Shown: in pieces, positions 25,599-34,581 of the stretch
Numbering within the stretch: position 1 is the first letter of the stretch
Layout: each line of letters begins with the position of its first letter
DNA from: Desulfamplus sp964425195
Lineage (GTDB): Bacteria; Desulfobacterota; Desulfobacteria; Desulfobacterales; Desulfobacteraceae
Direction: 5' to 3'
Assembly: GCA_964425195.1 (NCBI GenBank)
Contig: CAYRLG010000001.1
Location: 1 to 64,000, forward strand
Length of the DNA: 64,000 nt
Notes under the pieces: model-generated
Databases searched by the model: none
The model's input: the letters and a program-made list of their open reading frames with translations, nothing else
Told to the model about the DNA's origin: nothing
Made by a program: the position numbers and the translations under genes

Positions 25599-27118
25599 AT
25601 ACCCTCCAAAACAGAAGGCAGAATAATTTTAAATTCTGTTGATTTTCCTGACTCTGAACTTACAAATATCGCTCCATTATGATTTTTTATAATACCATAT
25701 ACAGCAGCAAGCCCCATCCCTCTGCCAAGAAACTTTGTAGTAAAAAAAGGCTCAAATATTCGATCTTTTATAGAGATATCAATACCTCCTCCACTATCTT
25801 TTACTGTAACTGTGGTGTAGATATCTTTTTGGGGAACAATCGATTCTCTTAAATATAGCTGATTATAGTAAGTTAGCATAATATCCTCATGACTACTATT
25901 TTTAGAGCTTATATTTATAGTTCCAGAATTTTCCCCTATTGCCTCAACACCATTTATAATAAGTTCGTAAATTACCATCTGCATTTGCGACGGATCAGCT
26001 TTTATCATCTTAAGATCATTTGATAAATCTAACACTATCTCTATCTTGGAGGAGAGGATATTTTCAATTAGAGGGAAAGTATCTTCAATAACTTCATTTA
26101 AAGAGACAGCTCTATTTTCATATTTTCCCTGCTCAGAAAAGGCGATAAGCTTCTTTGTAAGTGCAATCATGTTCTCTGAAGAGGATTGCATAAGAGAGAG
26201 CCACTCTTGGGCTTCTTCATCAAATAGAGACATTTTTAAAAGCTCTGTAAAACCAGTAATAGCGGTCAAAGAGTTGTTGAACTTGTGTGCAATACCTCCG
26301 GCAAGAGTTACTACTGCCTGCATTTTGTGGTTATGAATCAAATTTTTCTCCATCAACTTACGCTCTGTAATATCTTCGGCAACCTTTACAAAGTGTGTAA
26401 TTTGACCATCTGCATCTTTCAACGCTTTTATTGAGGCTCGTTCCCAATAAATCTCTCCAGATTTTTTTCTATTGCATAAATCACCACGCCACTCTCTACC
26501 ATCCAAAATTGTATTCCACATATCAGTTATCATATCTTTAGAATTATTTGGACTTCCCAATGTATTAGAATGTTTACTATAAACTTCGTCAGCTCTATAT
26601 CCAGTAATAGCAGTAAATTTAGGATTGACGTACTCTACCTCCCCTTTTTTGTTCGTAATAATAACAATATTAGGACTTTGCTCCACAGCAGCTGATAACT
26701 TGCTAATTTGGGCAATAAGTTCTCTGTTTTGCTGACAAAGCTGTTTATGCTTCAGTGCTTTTTTTATGGTTAAAAAGAGTTGGTTAACATCTTCCAAAGG
26801 TTTTAGTAAAAAATCAAATGCACCACCATTTTTCATCACGTCAACTGCTATATCTACAGTTGCATATCCTGTAAGTACAATAATTTCTATCTCATTACCA
26901 AACTCCCTCTCCCGAATATGCCGAATCAGCTCTACACCACTCATAACAGGCATCTTAATATCTGTAATAACTAAAGCTATATCGTTATGGCTAATTATCT
27001 CAAGGGCATCACGTCCATTAGTTACAGTAACAGGATCGTAATTTTCAATAGTTAGGGCAAATTTCAATGTTTTTAGTACATCAATGTCATCATCAACAAT
27101 CAAAATCCTCTCTTGCAT
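25595..27118 (-). CDS. Receiver-PAS-histidine kinase hybrid
   Basis: This 507-residue protein has an N-terminal receiver (1-120; VDDDIDV, phospho-Asp in LVITDIKMPVMSG, Lys in FDFLLKPLED) and a short coiled coil. A PAS domain with PAC follows (about 145-265; ANIVIITNKKGEVEYVNPK-like segment and FVKVAEDITERK). The kinase core has His replaced in context by AGGIAHKFNNSLTAITGFTE (H present, following residue K), then HATPase (VIYELIINGVEAIGE, GRGMGLAAVYGI). It has no DNA-binding output, so it probably relays phosphate or modulates the kinase at 23411. It overlaps the FIST gene by 4 nt. Confidence 0.88.
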   Translation of the reverse strand: MQERILIVDDDIDVLKTLKFALTIENYDPVTVTNGRDALEIISHNDIALVITDIKMPVMSGVELIRHIREREFGNEIEIIVLTGYATVDIAVDVMKNGGAFDFLLKPLEDVNQLFLTIKKALKHKQLCQQNRELIAQISKLSAAVEQSPNIVIITNKKGEVEYVNPKFTAITGYRADEVYSKHSNTLGSPNNSKDMITDMWNTILDGREWRGDLCNRKKSGEIYWERASIKALKDADGQITHFVKVAEDITERKLMEKNLIHNHKMQAVVTLAGGIAHKFNNSLTAITGFTELLKMSLFDEEAQEWLSLMQSSSENMIALTKKLIAFSEQGKYENRAVSLNEVIEDTFPLIENILSSKIEIVLDLSNDLKMIKADPSQMQMVIYELIINGVEAIGENSGTINISSKNSSHEDIMLTYYNQLYLRESIVPQKDIYTTVTVKDSGGGIDISIKDRIFEPFFTTKFLGRGMGLAAVYGIIKNHNGAIFVSSESGKSTEFKIILPSVLEGI

Positions 27119-27197
27119 AGATTAGATTCTCCATTTCCATTTAGGAATTAGCGTATAACGATCCTCAGATAAAAAGGGGTAACCATAGTGAACTGCA

Positions 27198-29351
27198 TTA
27201 TATTTTGGTAATATAGATCTTCCACAAAACAGATTTACTATCTTTGGAACTGAGACTATCTTTATTAAAAGCATCTTTAATCGATCTGCTTGCCTGATCT
27301 TCTCTTATTACAACAGCCTTTACACTCGATTTTACTGTCTCTTGGGCATATTTTCCATAAACATGGGTTCCAGCCATAATATGATCTTCAACCTTTACTA
27401 TTGGAATACCAGGATTTTTTTCTATCCAATCAATAAGGGCATCTCGCTCTTTTAAAATAGATTCTGCTTCAAATTCACTATCTTTTATCTGCTGCGATTT
27501 ATCTACCAACTTCTCTCTAATTGATCGCACACTCTCATGGCATAAAGCAAGTTTACGACTATTTTCTGTCCTATTTGCTATAACACGATCAAGTTCAGAT
27601 TCCATCTGTTTTAACTTTAACTGCTCTGTTTTACCATCAATTAAAGTGATTGAAGAGAGAATATCCATCCGTCTATCTTCAAGCTGCTCTTTTATATCTG
27701 TTAAACGAAAGATTTTATCTTCTCCATCTTTTATCTCTTGTTGTAAAGAGTCGAACTTTTCTTGCAAAGTTCTCTTGTTTTTACGATTCTCTTCAAGATT
27801 TCGCTCAAGTTGTTCAAGAGTTCTTAAAGCAAAGATGTCTATCCCAACCCTTATGGTGCAAGCAGAAGATTTTTGCATTCCAATCTGTTTTGCATAAAGC
27901 CCCATTTTTGCAGCAATTTTTGAGGATATTATAATACCTTTAATAGTGCATGTACCACTACACTCTATATTGGATTCTACAACTTCTCTCTCTGTTTTTA
28001 CATCACCAACAGATGAGATAGTTGAATTTTGAATAAATTTTGCAGTAAGTGAGCCTTGTGACGATATTTTTGATTCATTGACACCTTGTGCAACTATCAC
28101 ATTTCCCTGTGCAATAACAGTTGCACCATCTATCTCTTCTGCACGTATATTGTGAGCTTTTACCTTAAAGCCCGTTTTTATAGCACCTCTGACAGTAACA
28201 TCCCCTTGGTAGTCAATATTACCAGTATTGAAATCGACATCACCTTGCACAACAAAGATATCATATACGTAGATAGTCCCATCTGAGCCAAGTTTTGGAT
28301 GACCTGCTACATCAGCAATAACTTTCAGTTTATCAGGGGAAAGAGTAGTGCCCTTACCAGCTTTAAGCCTGATATCTCTTGTAGGCTTAACCCTTATTGT
28401 ATCATTAAAAATATTTTTCCCAACCTGCCCTTCAACAGCACTCTTCTTGATTGCCAACACAGCTCCCCTTTCAACCTGTGGAATATTGCCACGCTCCCTA
28501 AAATCGATAGTGCCATCTTCTCTTATAGTTCCAGCTTTTAAACGATTTTTAGTAAAAAAATATTGAATTGCAGCATTTTGTCCCTCTATTGGTGCGTTAC
28601 CCTCAGCAACTTTAAACGGTTTTGTAAGATATATATCAGAGTCTATAAATTGCTGAATAAGGCTGTTTTTAACAATGCCGTGGATAATATTACGAGATGC
28701 TAACAGCTCCTTTATCTGCCCTATACTCATCTCTTTATTAAAATGTTCGTTTTTTAGCATATAGGCTGAATTACCATCTCCTTTAATGATTAACCTGATA
28801 CCAGACGGAAAAGTTTCAGATTGGGCAAAATTTTTGTGCATACTACCTAAGGTAAACCCCTGTTTACTATTCTCGCCAATATCAGAATGTTGCAGATTAC
28901 TAACAGAATATTGTTCTTCTCTATCTGAATGGTAACGATTCTGCTCTGTTAAAATAAGTTCTCTTTGCTGAGATGAGAGCATCCCAGCTTCAACAAGAAT
29001 ATCGCCAAGAAGAGTATATTTTTTTCTGTTTTTTAATAAAGATACCTGTTCATCTAAAGCTAACTCAAGCATTGATTGTGTTATAAAGCCCTTTTTAATG
29101 GCAATAGTACCAAACTTTATATCTTGACCTCTTGCAGCCATAGCCTTTGCAAGTGATAATAGCCTGTCGCAATCCTTTTGCTCAATAAGGTTTTGAGCAA
29201 CCAAATATTCAGGTATAGCATCATGACCATTATCAAGCTCTGCACAGATTTGCATCGCTCGTTCAAGATCAGTTACAGTAATAAGAGCATGTTTTACTGC
29301 AAGCTCCCCCACTGCAAAACCTAAGCTGGATATGGTGTTTATATCAGACAT
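27198..29351 (-). CDS. FapA/DUF342 family polymer-like protein
   Basis: This 717-residue protein has an N-terminal extension of about 140 residues with tandem helical repeats (LAVKHALITVTDLERAMQIC, KFGTIAIKKGFITQSMLELA), of the type found in 'tail' sensory or pilus-assembly ATPase N-domains. The FapA region follows (about 200-480) with a right-handed beta-helix (GDVDFNTGNIDYQGDVTVRG, GNVIVAQGV). A long coiled coil spans about 520-660. FapA proteins have been linked to localisation of signalling proteins and surface structures. It lies 79 nt upstream of the receiver-PAS-kinase gene, same strand, probably in one operon. Confidence 0.85.
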   Translation of the reverse strand: MSDINTISSLGFAVGELAVKHALITVTDLERAMQICAELDNGHDAIPEYLVAQNLIEQKDCDRLLSLAKAMAARGQDIKFGTIAIKKGFITQSMLELALDEQVSLLKNRKKYTLLGDILVEAGMLSSQQRELILTEQNRYHSDREEQYSVSNLQHSDIGENSKQGFTLGSMHKNFAQSETFPSGIRLIIKGDGNSAYMLKNEHFNKEMSIGQIKELLASRNIIHGIVKNSLIQQFIDSDIYLTKPFKVAEGNAPIEGQNAAIQYFFTKNRLKAGTIREDGTIDFRERGNIPQVERGAVLAIKKSAVEGQVGKNIFNDTIRVKPTRDIRLKAGKGTTLSPDKLKVIADVAGHPKLGSDGTIYVYDIFVVQGDVDFNTGNIDYQGDVTVRGAIKTGFKVKAHNIRAEEIDGATVIAQGNVIVAQGVNESKISSQGSLTAKFIQNSTISSVGDVKTEREVVESNIECSGTCTIKGIIISSKIAAKMGLYAKQIGMQKSSACTIRVGIDIFALRTLEQLERNLEENRKNKRTLQEKFDSLQQEIKDGEDKIFRLTDIKEQLEDRRMDILSSITLIDGKTEQLKLKQMESELDRVIANRTENSRKLALCHESVRSIREKLVDKSQQIKDSEFEAESILKERDALIDWIEKNPGIPIVKVEDHIMAGTHVYGKYAQETVKSSVKAVVIREDQASRSIKDAFNKDSLSSKDSKSVLWKIYITKI

Positions 29352-29721
29352 AGATATTCCATTGAAATTTAAAGGGTGATATTATTCAAAAAGGTGTTAT
29401 TCGAGTAATTTAAAAAATGTTATCACAGGCAAGATAGAATTTAAAGAGTATCGTTGGACAAATAAATTGAATATCTAATTTAGAAACCTGATTCAATGAC
29501 ATTTATCTTGACATCAATCCATAGCGTGGCTTAGATTCAACAAAAATTGAACAAATGTGTTTTAGAGATTTCTACTCTATTTCTTACGGTACAAATCTTG
29601 CTAAATTCAGTTTTTTTTAGTTTTCTTTGATTAAATATTTATAATTTTATTTTTATAATACTCTATTTTAATAGAACAAAATGGCAATATTTTTAATATC
29701 TTTTAGGAGCGATAAAAAACA
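29352..29721. other. 370-nt intergenic region between the divergent FapA and ileS genes
   Basis: No gene-like frame was seen. The best rightward promoter is TTGACA 29508-29513, 17-nt spacer, TTAGAT 29531-29536, giving an ileS leader of about 185 nt. I saw no T-box (no T-box motif AGGGTGGNACCGCG). The last 100 nt are very AT-rich. Confidence 0.5.
29508..29536 (+). promoter_or_regulatory. Candidate sigma70 promoter for ileS
   Basis: TTGACA and TTAGAT are separated by exactly 17 nt (29514-29530). The -35 is consensus and the -10 matches at only three of six positions. The long AT-rich leader that follows leaves room for other promoters. Confidence 0.35.
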
Positions 29722-32646
29722 ATGGATTACAAAAATACCCTGAATCTGCCAATAACAAAATTTGCAATGAAGGCAAATTTAGCAGCACGGGAACCAGAAC
29801 AGTTAAAAGCGTGGGAAGAGTCTGGTCTATACCAGAAAATAAGAGAATCTTCAGCAGGGAAAGAGACATTTATTCTCCATGATGGACCTCCTTATGCCAA
29901 TGGTCATCTTCACATGGGACATGCCATTAACAAGATATTAAAAGATATTATTATCCGTTCAAGGCAGATGGCTGGATTTGATGCCCCATACGTTCCGGGT
30001 TGGGATTGTCATGGCTTGCCGATTGAGCATAATGTTGATCAAAAACTTGGCTCAAAGAAAAAGGAGATGACACCGGTTGAGGTGCGTCAAGCGTGCCGCA
30101 AATATGCTGAAGGTTTTGTAGATATACAAAGAGACGAGTTTAAACGTTTTGGAGTCAGCGGAGATTGGGCAAATCCATATTTAACAATGCACAATGAATA
30201 CGAGGCAAGAATTGCAAAAGAGTGCGGTGAATTTGCTTTAAGCGGAGATATGTTTCTTGGCAAAAAGCCGATCTATTGGTGTTGCAGTTGCGAAACAGCG
30301 TTAGCAGAGGCAGAGATTGAGTACAAAGATCACGGCTCTCCATCAATTTATGTAAAGTTTCCTTTAAAAGATGATATCTCTGATCTTGTGCCTGCATTAA
30401 AATCTCTACCCGAAACTATCTGCACGACAGAAGATGGCTGCGGCTGTAAAAAAGGTTCATGCAGCTCACAACAAGATATCTCAATTGTAATATGGACAAC
30501 AACGCCTTGGACAATTCCGGCTAACCTTGCAATATGCCTCCACCCTGAATTTGACTACTGTGCAGTAAAAACCTCTAATCAAGGAGTTATGATCATTGCA
30601 AAAGAGCTGGTTGAACGTGTCATGGCTCAATTTTCAATTCAAGATTACACGATTATCGGTGATATTGCTGCAACTTCTCTTGAGAATAGAAAATGCGCCC
30701 ACCCGCTTTACGGCAGAGATTCGTTGATTATTCTTGGAACTCATGTAACTCTTGAGGCTGGAACAGGCTGCGTTCATACAGCCCCGGGTCATGGTGCTGA
30801 TGACCATATTGTAGCACTTCGCTACGGTCTTGAACCATATTCACCGGTTAATGACAAAGGATGTTTTACAGACGAGGTTGAAGGGTTTGCCGGGCAGTTT
30901 ATAATGAAGGCAAACGCAAATATTGTTGAAGAGCTTAAAAACCGCAATGCCTTGCTAAAACACGAAAACATGACCCACTCATATCCTCACTGCTGGAGAT
31001 GCAAAAAGCCTGTAATATTTAGGGCAACGCCTCAGTGGTTTATCTCTATGGACGCACAAGGTCTAAGACAGAAGAGCCTTGAAGCAATAGATCAGGTTGA
31101 GTGGATACCATCTTGGGGCAAGGCAAGAATCTACTCAATGATTGAACACAGACCAGATTGGTGCTTATCCAGACAACGCTCTTGGGGGGTTCCGATTCCT
31201 GTTTTCCACTGCAATAAGTGTTCAGAAGTTTATGTAACAAGAGAGTCTGTTGATAAAATCCACGCCCTTTTTACAGAGCACAGCTCTGATATCTGGTTTG
31301 ACAAAGAGGCAGATTTTTTAATGCCAGAAGGAGCTGTATGCAAAAAGTGCGGAAGCAGAGATTTTAAAAAAGATCAAAATATCTTAGATGTCTGGTTTGA
31401 TTCTGGTGTAAGTCACGCTGCTGTGCTTGAAGAGAGAGAGGGGTTAAAAAGACCCGCTGATCTTTATCTTGAGGGAAGTGATCAGCACAGAGGCTGGTTT
31501 CACAGCTCTCTTTTAACAGCAGTCGGAAGAACAGGTAAAGCCCCATACAAAGCTGTATTGACTCATGGATTTGTTGTTGATTCTCAAGGCAAAAAGATGT
31601 CAAAATCTGTAGGAAATGTTGTTGCTCCAGAAAAAATTATTAAACAACATGGAGCAGATATTCTAAGGCTCTGGGCAGCATCAGCAGATTATCGGGACGA
31701 TGTGAGAATTTCAGACAACATCATCACTCAGCTTTCTGATGCTTACCGCCGTATCAGAAATACTTGCAGGTTCATGCTTGGAAATCTTTTTGATTTTAAT
31801 CCTGCAGCCGATATTCAGACTGTTGAAGGCATGTCAGATATGGACAGATTTATGCTCCATAAACTTGGATTTGTGCTCAATAAAGCACTAAAGGCTTACG
31901 ATACTTACGAGTTTCACACTGTCTATCATACGGTCTATAATTTTTGCACAGTTGACCTTTCAGCGTTTTATCTTGATATTATTAAAGACAGGCTCTACAC
32001 CTTTCCTGCAAAAGATAAGGCAAGACGTGATGCCCAGACAGTTATGTATCTAACTCTTGATGCAATTACACGCCTTCTTGCCCCGATTCTGCCGTTTACA
32101 ACCGAAGAGGTGTGGAAAGAGATGCCGTCTTTTAAGAAACCAGCAGATGACGGACAAATAGCTGATCAAAAGTTGGAAAGCGTCCATCTCACTTTACGTC
32201 CAGCGGCTGACCCTGAGTGGCAGGATGATAATCTTGCAGCAAAATGGGAAAAGATCATAAATGTCCGTTCAGATGTTACCAAAGCGCTTGAAGAGGCAAG
32301 GGTTGCCAAAGAGATTGGACATTCGCTTGATGCAAGCATTGGAATATATGTTGATGATGCTGATGTTAAGGAGATTTTATCTTCGTTCGGAAAAGATTTA
32401 AGAGATGTGTTTATTGTCTCTGATGCCTATCTGCTTGCTCAGCCGATACAATCTATTTCAGATAAAGATTCGGCTGATAACGAGTCAGAGAACAAAGAGA
32501 GTATCAAGACACTTCAGATTACTGTGAAAAAAGCTCAGGGAGAGAAGTGCGATCGCTGCTGGAAATACGACACCACAACAGGAGCAAGAGCTGATCACCC
32601 TGGAACCTGCTCCAGATGTGCAGGAGCGTTGGATAAAATATTGTAA
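29722..32646 (+). CDS. ileS: Isoleucyl-tRNA synthetase
   Basis: This 974-residue class I synthetase charges tRNA-Ile. The HIGH signature is HMGH (64-67, after DGPPYANGHL). KMSKS is at about 624-628 (GKKMSKSVGN). The C-terminal zinc finger is CDRCWKY...CSRCAGAL. The editing (CP1) domain is present (WTTTPWTIPANLAICLHPE). A small Cys-rich insertion at about 234-248 (CTTEDGCGCKKGSC) inside CP1 is unusual. The SD AGGAGCGATA precedes the ATG. Bacterial-type IleS of normal length. Confidence 0.97.
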   Translation: MDYKNTLNLPITKFAMKANLAAREPEQLKAWEESGLYQKIRESSAGKETFILHDGPPYANGHLHMGHAINKILKDIIIRSRQMAGFDAPYVPGWDCHGLPIEHNVDQKLGSKKKEMTPVEVRQACRKYAEGFVDIQRDEFKRFGVSGDWANPYLTMHNEYEARIAKECGEFALSGDMFLGKKPIYWCCSCETALAEAEIEYKDHGSPSIYVKFPLKDDISDLVPALKSLPETICTTEDGCGCKKGSCSSQQDISIVIWTTTPWTIPANLAICLHPEFDYCAVKTSNQGVMIIAKELVERVMAQFSIQDYTIIGDIAATSLENRKCAHPLYGRDSLIILGTHVTLEAGTGCVHTAPGHGADDHIVALRYGLEPYSPVNDKGCFTDEVEGFAGQFIMKANANIVEELKNRNALLKHENMTHSYPHCWRCKKPVIFRATPQWFISMDAQGLRQKSLEAIDQVEWIPSWGKARIYSMIEHRPDWCLSRQRSWGVPIPVFHCNKCSEVYVTRESVDKIHALFTEHSSDIWFDKEADFLMPEGAVCKKCGSRDFKKDQNILDVWFDSGVSHAAVLEEREGLKRPADLYLEGSDQHRGWFHSSLLTAVGRTGKAPYKAVLTHGFVVDSQGKKMSKSVGNVVAPEKIIKQHGADILRLWAASADYRDDVRISDNIITQLSDAYRRIRNTCRFMLGNLFDFNPAADIQTVEGMSDMDRFMLHKLGFVLNKALKAYDTYEFHTVYHTVYNFCTVDLSAFYLDIIKDRLYTFPAKDKARRDAQTVMYLTLDAITRLLAPILPFTTEEVWKEMPSFKKPADDGQIADQKLESVHLTLRPAADPEWQDDNLAAKWEKIINVRSDVTKALEEARVAKEIGHSLDASIGIYVDDADVKEILSSFGKDLRDVFIVSDAYLLAQPIQSISDKDSADNESENKESIKTLQITVKKAQGEKCDRCWKYDTTTGARADHPGTCSRCAGALDKIL

Positions 32647-32678
32647 ACTATATTTTTAAAAACAACGGAGGTTACATT

Positions 32679-32789
32679 ATGGGAGAAAAAGGAAGTAAAG
32701 ATAAAGGAACTAAAGAGCAGAAGAAAAAACCAGAGAAAACTTTAAAAGAGAAGAGAAAACTAAAACAGGAAAAGAAAAACAAAGCTTAA
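32679..32789 (+). CDS. 36-residue highly basic conserved-looking small protein
   Basis: MGEKGSKDKGTKEQKKKPEK then TLKEKRKLKQEKKNKA. Half the residues are Lys or Arg and there is no hydrophobic core. A strong SD (ACGGAGGTTACATT) precedes the ATG 32 nt after the ileS stop, and a 17-bp-stem terminator follows, so it is a real transcription and translation unit behind ileS. I recall similar Lys-rich small proteins in other deltaproteobacteria, but I cannot assign a role; RNA or ribosome binding would suit its charge. Its 3' end is antisense to the last codons of the rhomboid gene. Confidence 0.75.
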   Translation: MGEKGSKDKGTKEQKKKPEKTLKEKRKLKQEKKNKA

Positions 32790-33584
32790 AATCAGACAGC
32801 ATATTGTAATAAGCATTAAAATAGAGGAGAGCAGAATAATAAAGCTGCTCTCCTCTATTTTTTTAATGTATTCAGCTTGATGGTATCCATCTTGGGTAAA
32901 ACCTCGTTCAATTTTATTGTATCCTAAAATCGAGGCGAGCAGGATTCCAGAGGCAAATCCTCCTCCATGACCCCAGTTGTTGATATTTGGAATTGCAAGC
33001 CCGAAAATCACAAGGCTGAAAATCCAGCCCGAAGCCATTTTAGAGACTGCTTTTCCCGTTAAACTCCCCTTTTGCGATCTGCCGAAATAGAAGCCTGCAC
33101 CTAAAAGCCCGCATATTGCTGCTGATGCCCCTATTGTTACAGATACGCCTGCAATTAAAGAGATATAAAATCCAGCTATGCCGCTCAATGTGTAGATGAT
33201 AAACATTCTATTAAATCCATATATTGCAGATACAAGAGAGCCTATCTGAAATAGGGCAATCATGTTGAATACAATATGCAGAAGAGAGCCGTGAAGCCAG
33301 TTTGCACATACGAGCGTAATTGCCCACCAATAATCTACGGCTGAATGGGCAATGACAATAGGCGTGCCTCCTAAATGGCTTATATATCTATTTATCGCAA
33401 TTTCGCCGGTTGCTCCAAGAGATATTAAAGCATCTATTGAAGGGGATAGTGCTGTAAATGGATTTATGGAGAGTTGGAGATTTTTCCCGCTTAAAAAAAG
33501 GCTTATTGCAAAAACAGCGATATTTATGAATATCATCAACTTTATAAATATTAAATATTTTGGCTGATTACGATTATATTCCAT
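32760..33584 (-). CDS. Rhomboid family intramembrane serine protease
   Basis: This 274-residue protein has about six to seven TM helices. The catalytic dyad is Ser154 in GASAAICGLLG and His206 in NINNWGHGGGFASG. The HIVFN motif (103-107) on the second core helix supplies the conserved His/Asn. It cleaves membrane protein substrates; the target is unknown. An extra C-terminal TM (about 248-272) follows the core. The last 100 nt of the frame contain the ileS-side terminator hairpin and overlap the 36-residue gene antisense. It lies 43 nt downstream of the hypothetical gene at 33628. Confidence 0.9.
   Translation of the reverse strand: MEYNRNQPKYLIFIKLMIFINIAVFAISLFLSGKNLQLSINPFTALSPSIDALISLGATGEIAINRYISHLGGTPIVIAHSAVDYWWAITLVCANWLHGSLLHIVFNMIALFQIGSLVSAIYGFNRMFIIYTLSGIAGFYISLIAGVSVTIGASAAICGLLGAGFYFGRSQKGSLTGKAVSKMASGWIFSLVIFGLAIPNINNWGHGGGFASGILLASILGYNKIERGFTQDGYHQAEYIKKIEESSFIILLSSILMLITICCLILSFVFLFLF
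32818..32864 (+). terminator. Intrinsic terminator after ileS and the small basic gene
   Basis: AAAATAGAGGAGAGCAG (32818-32834) pairs perfectly with CTGCTCTCCTCTATTTT (32845-32861), loop of 10 nt, followed by TTT. A run of A precedes the left arm, so it could act in both directions. It lies inside the 3' part of the rhomboid open frame on the other strand. Confidence 0.85.
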
Positions 33585-33627
33585 ATTAAATTCTATTTTA
33601 TAACGTAACTTTAATTAAAGGCTGCAA

Positions 33628-34152
33628 TTATATGATTTCAACCGCATTTAGATACTCTTTTACAGATCCAAGTGTGAGTGTAAACATCTTTGTTCCAACA
33701 AGTATAACAGCACTATTATCCGTACACCGGCACATATCTGCAAAGGCAGGTCCCATAATATGTGATGGATCACTTACATTGTCAGAGTTTTGTTGAATCA
33801 CCTTTAGATAGTCATCTAAACGGTTTCGTAAAATATTAAAGTAGTCAATCTGCTCTCCTGTAGCTGTTCCGGTAAGTGTTGATATGTTTCTTGCTATCTC
33901 TTGAATATGTTGCCAAAATATCTTTGTAAGGAACTTTTTTTTCTCTCCTTCTGACATATAAAAGGCTATTCCCCATCCTACACTTAAGATTTTGAGTATC
34001 TGAAGTTCATATTCAATTGTTGTAAGATGCCCCTTTTCAGTTTCAGGAACTGTTGTTAAAAGCATCTTTAAATCATCACGATTAATGGCAAATGTTACCA
34101 AATTCTCTCCAAGCTGTTCTACTGACAATGGCTCTATTTTGGTCTGTCCCAT
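33628..34152 (-). CDS. Hypothetical protein, 174 residues
   Basis: This soluble, mostly helical protein has no signal peptide or TM. The central segment TIEYELQILKILSVGWGIAF continues into a long amphipathic helix, and the C terminus (AVILVGTKMFTLTLGSVKEYL) looks like a beta-strand pair. No catalytic motif stands out and I do not recognise the family. It is 43 nt upstream of the rhomboid gene on the same strand, suggesting co-transcription. Codon use is like its neighbours. Confidence 0.7.
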   Translation of the reverse strand: MGQTKIEPLSVEQLGENLVTFAINRDDLKMLLTTVPETEKGHLTTIEYELQILKILSVGWGIAFYMSEGEKKKFLTKIFWQHIQEIARNISTLTGTATGEQIDYFNILRNRLDDYLKVIQQNSDNVSDPSHIMGPAFADMCRCTDNSAVILVGTKMFTLTLGSVKEYLNAVEII

Positions 34153-34307
34153 CTATACCCCATCTTATCTGATCTAAAAATTACTGTTGCAGAGTCTAAA
34201 AAACGTGTCATAATAGTTCTTACGATCTCTTATCTTAAGCAGTTTAATTTTCAACAAATTTTTTAGTGTATTTAAATATCAGCATAACCTTAAAGTGTAA
34301 ATAACTT

Positions 34308-34538
34308 ATGATCAAAATTGAACTCAAACTTTTTGCCACTATTGCCAAATATCTGCCACACTCTCCTGATAACTTTACTGTTGAAGATGGAACAACTATC
34401 CATGAAATTATCGCTAAACTTGGTATCCCAGAGGTTGAAGTTAAACTCACCTTTGTAAATGGAGTACAGCAACCTCTTGATTATCTCCTTAATGATGGAG
34501 ATAGGCTCGGCATTTTTCCACCAGTAGGGGGTGGTTGA
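34308..34538 (+). CDS. ThiS/MoaD-like ubiquitin-fold sulfur carrier
   Basis: This 76-residue beta-grasp protein starts MIKIELKLFATIAKYLP and contains DGDRLGIFPPVGGG. The C-terminal Gly-Gly is where MoaD/ThiS proteins are adenylylated and thiocarboxylated. GDRLGIFPPVGGG with aligned length favours a MoaD-type or general MoaD/ThiS family carrier; which pathway it serves (molybdopterin or another sulfur transfer) is not fixed by the sequence. The partner E1-like enzyme is not nearby. It is divergent from the hypothetical gene ending its promoter side at 34152. Confidence 0.85.
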   Translation: MIKIELKLFATIAKYLPHSPDNFTVEDGTTIHEIIAKLGIPEVEVKLTFVNGVQQPLDYLLNDGDRLGIFPPVGGG

Positions 34539-34581
34539 TCTCTTAAATTAACTCTTTTCTAATGCTCAAGCTCTTCATCCC

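Noticed and set aside
29352..29721. T-box or other riboswitch before ileS
   Set aside because: No T-box sequence or anti-terminator fold was seen, and T-boxes are not usual in this group.
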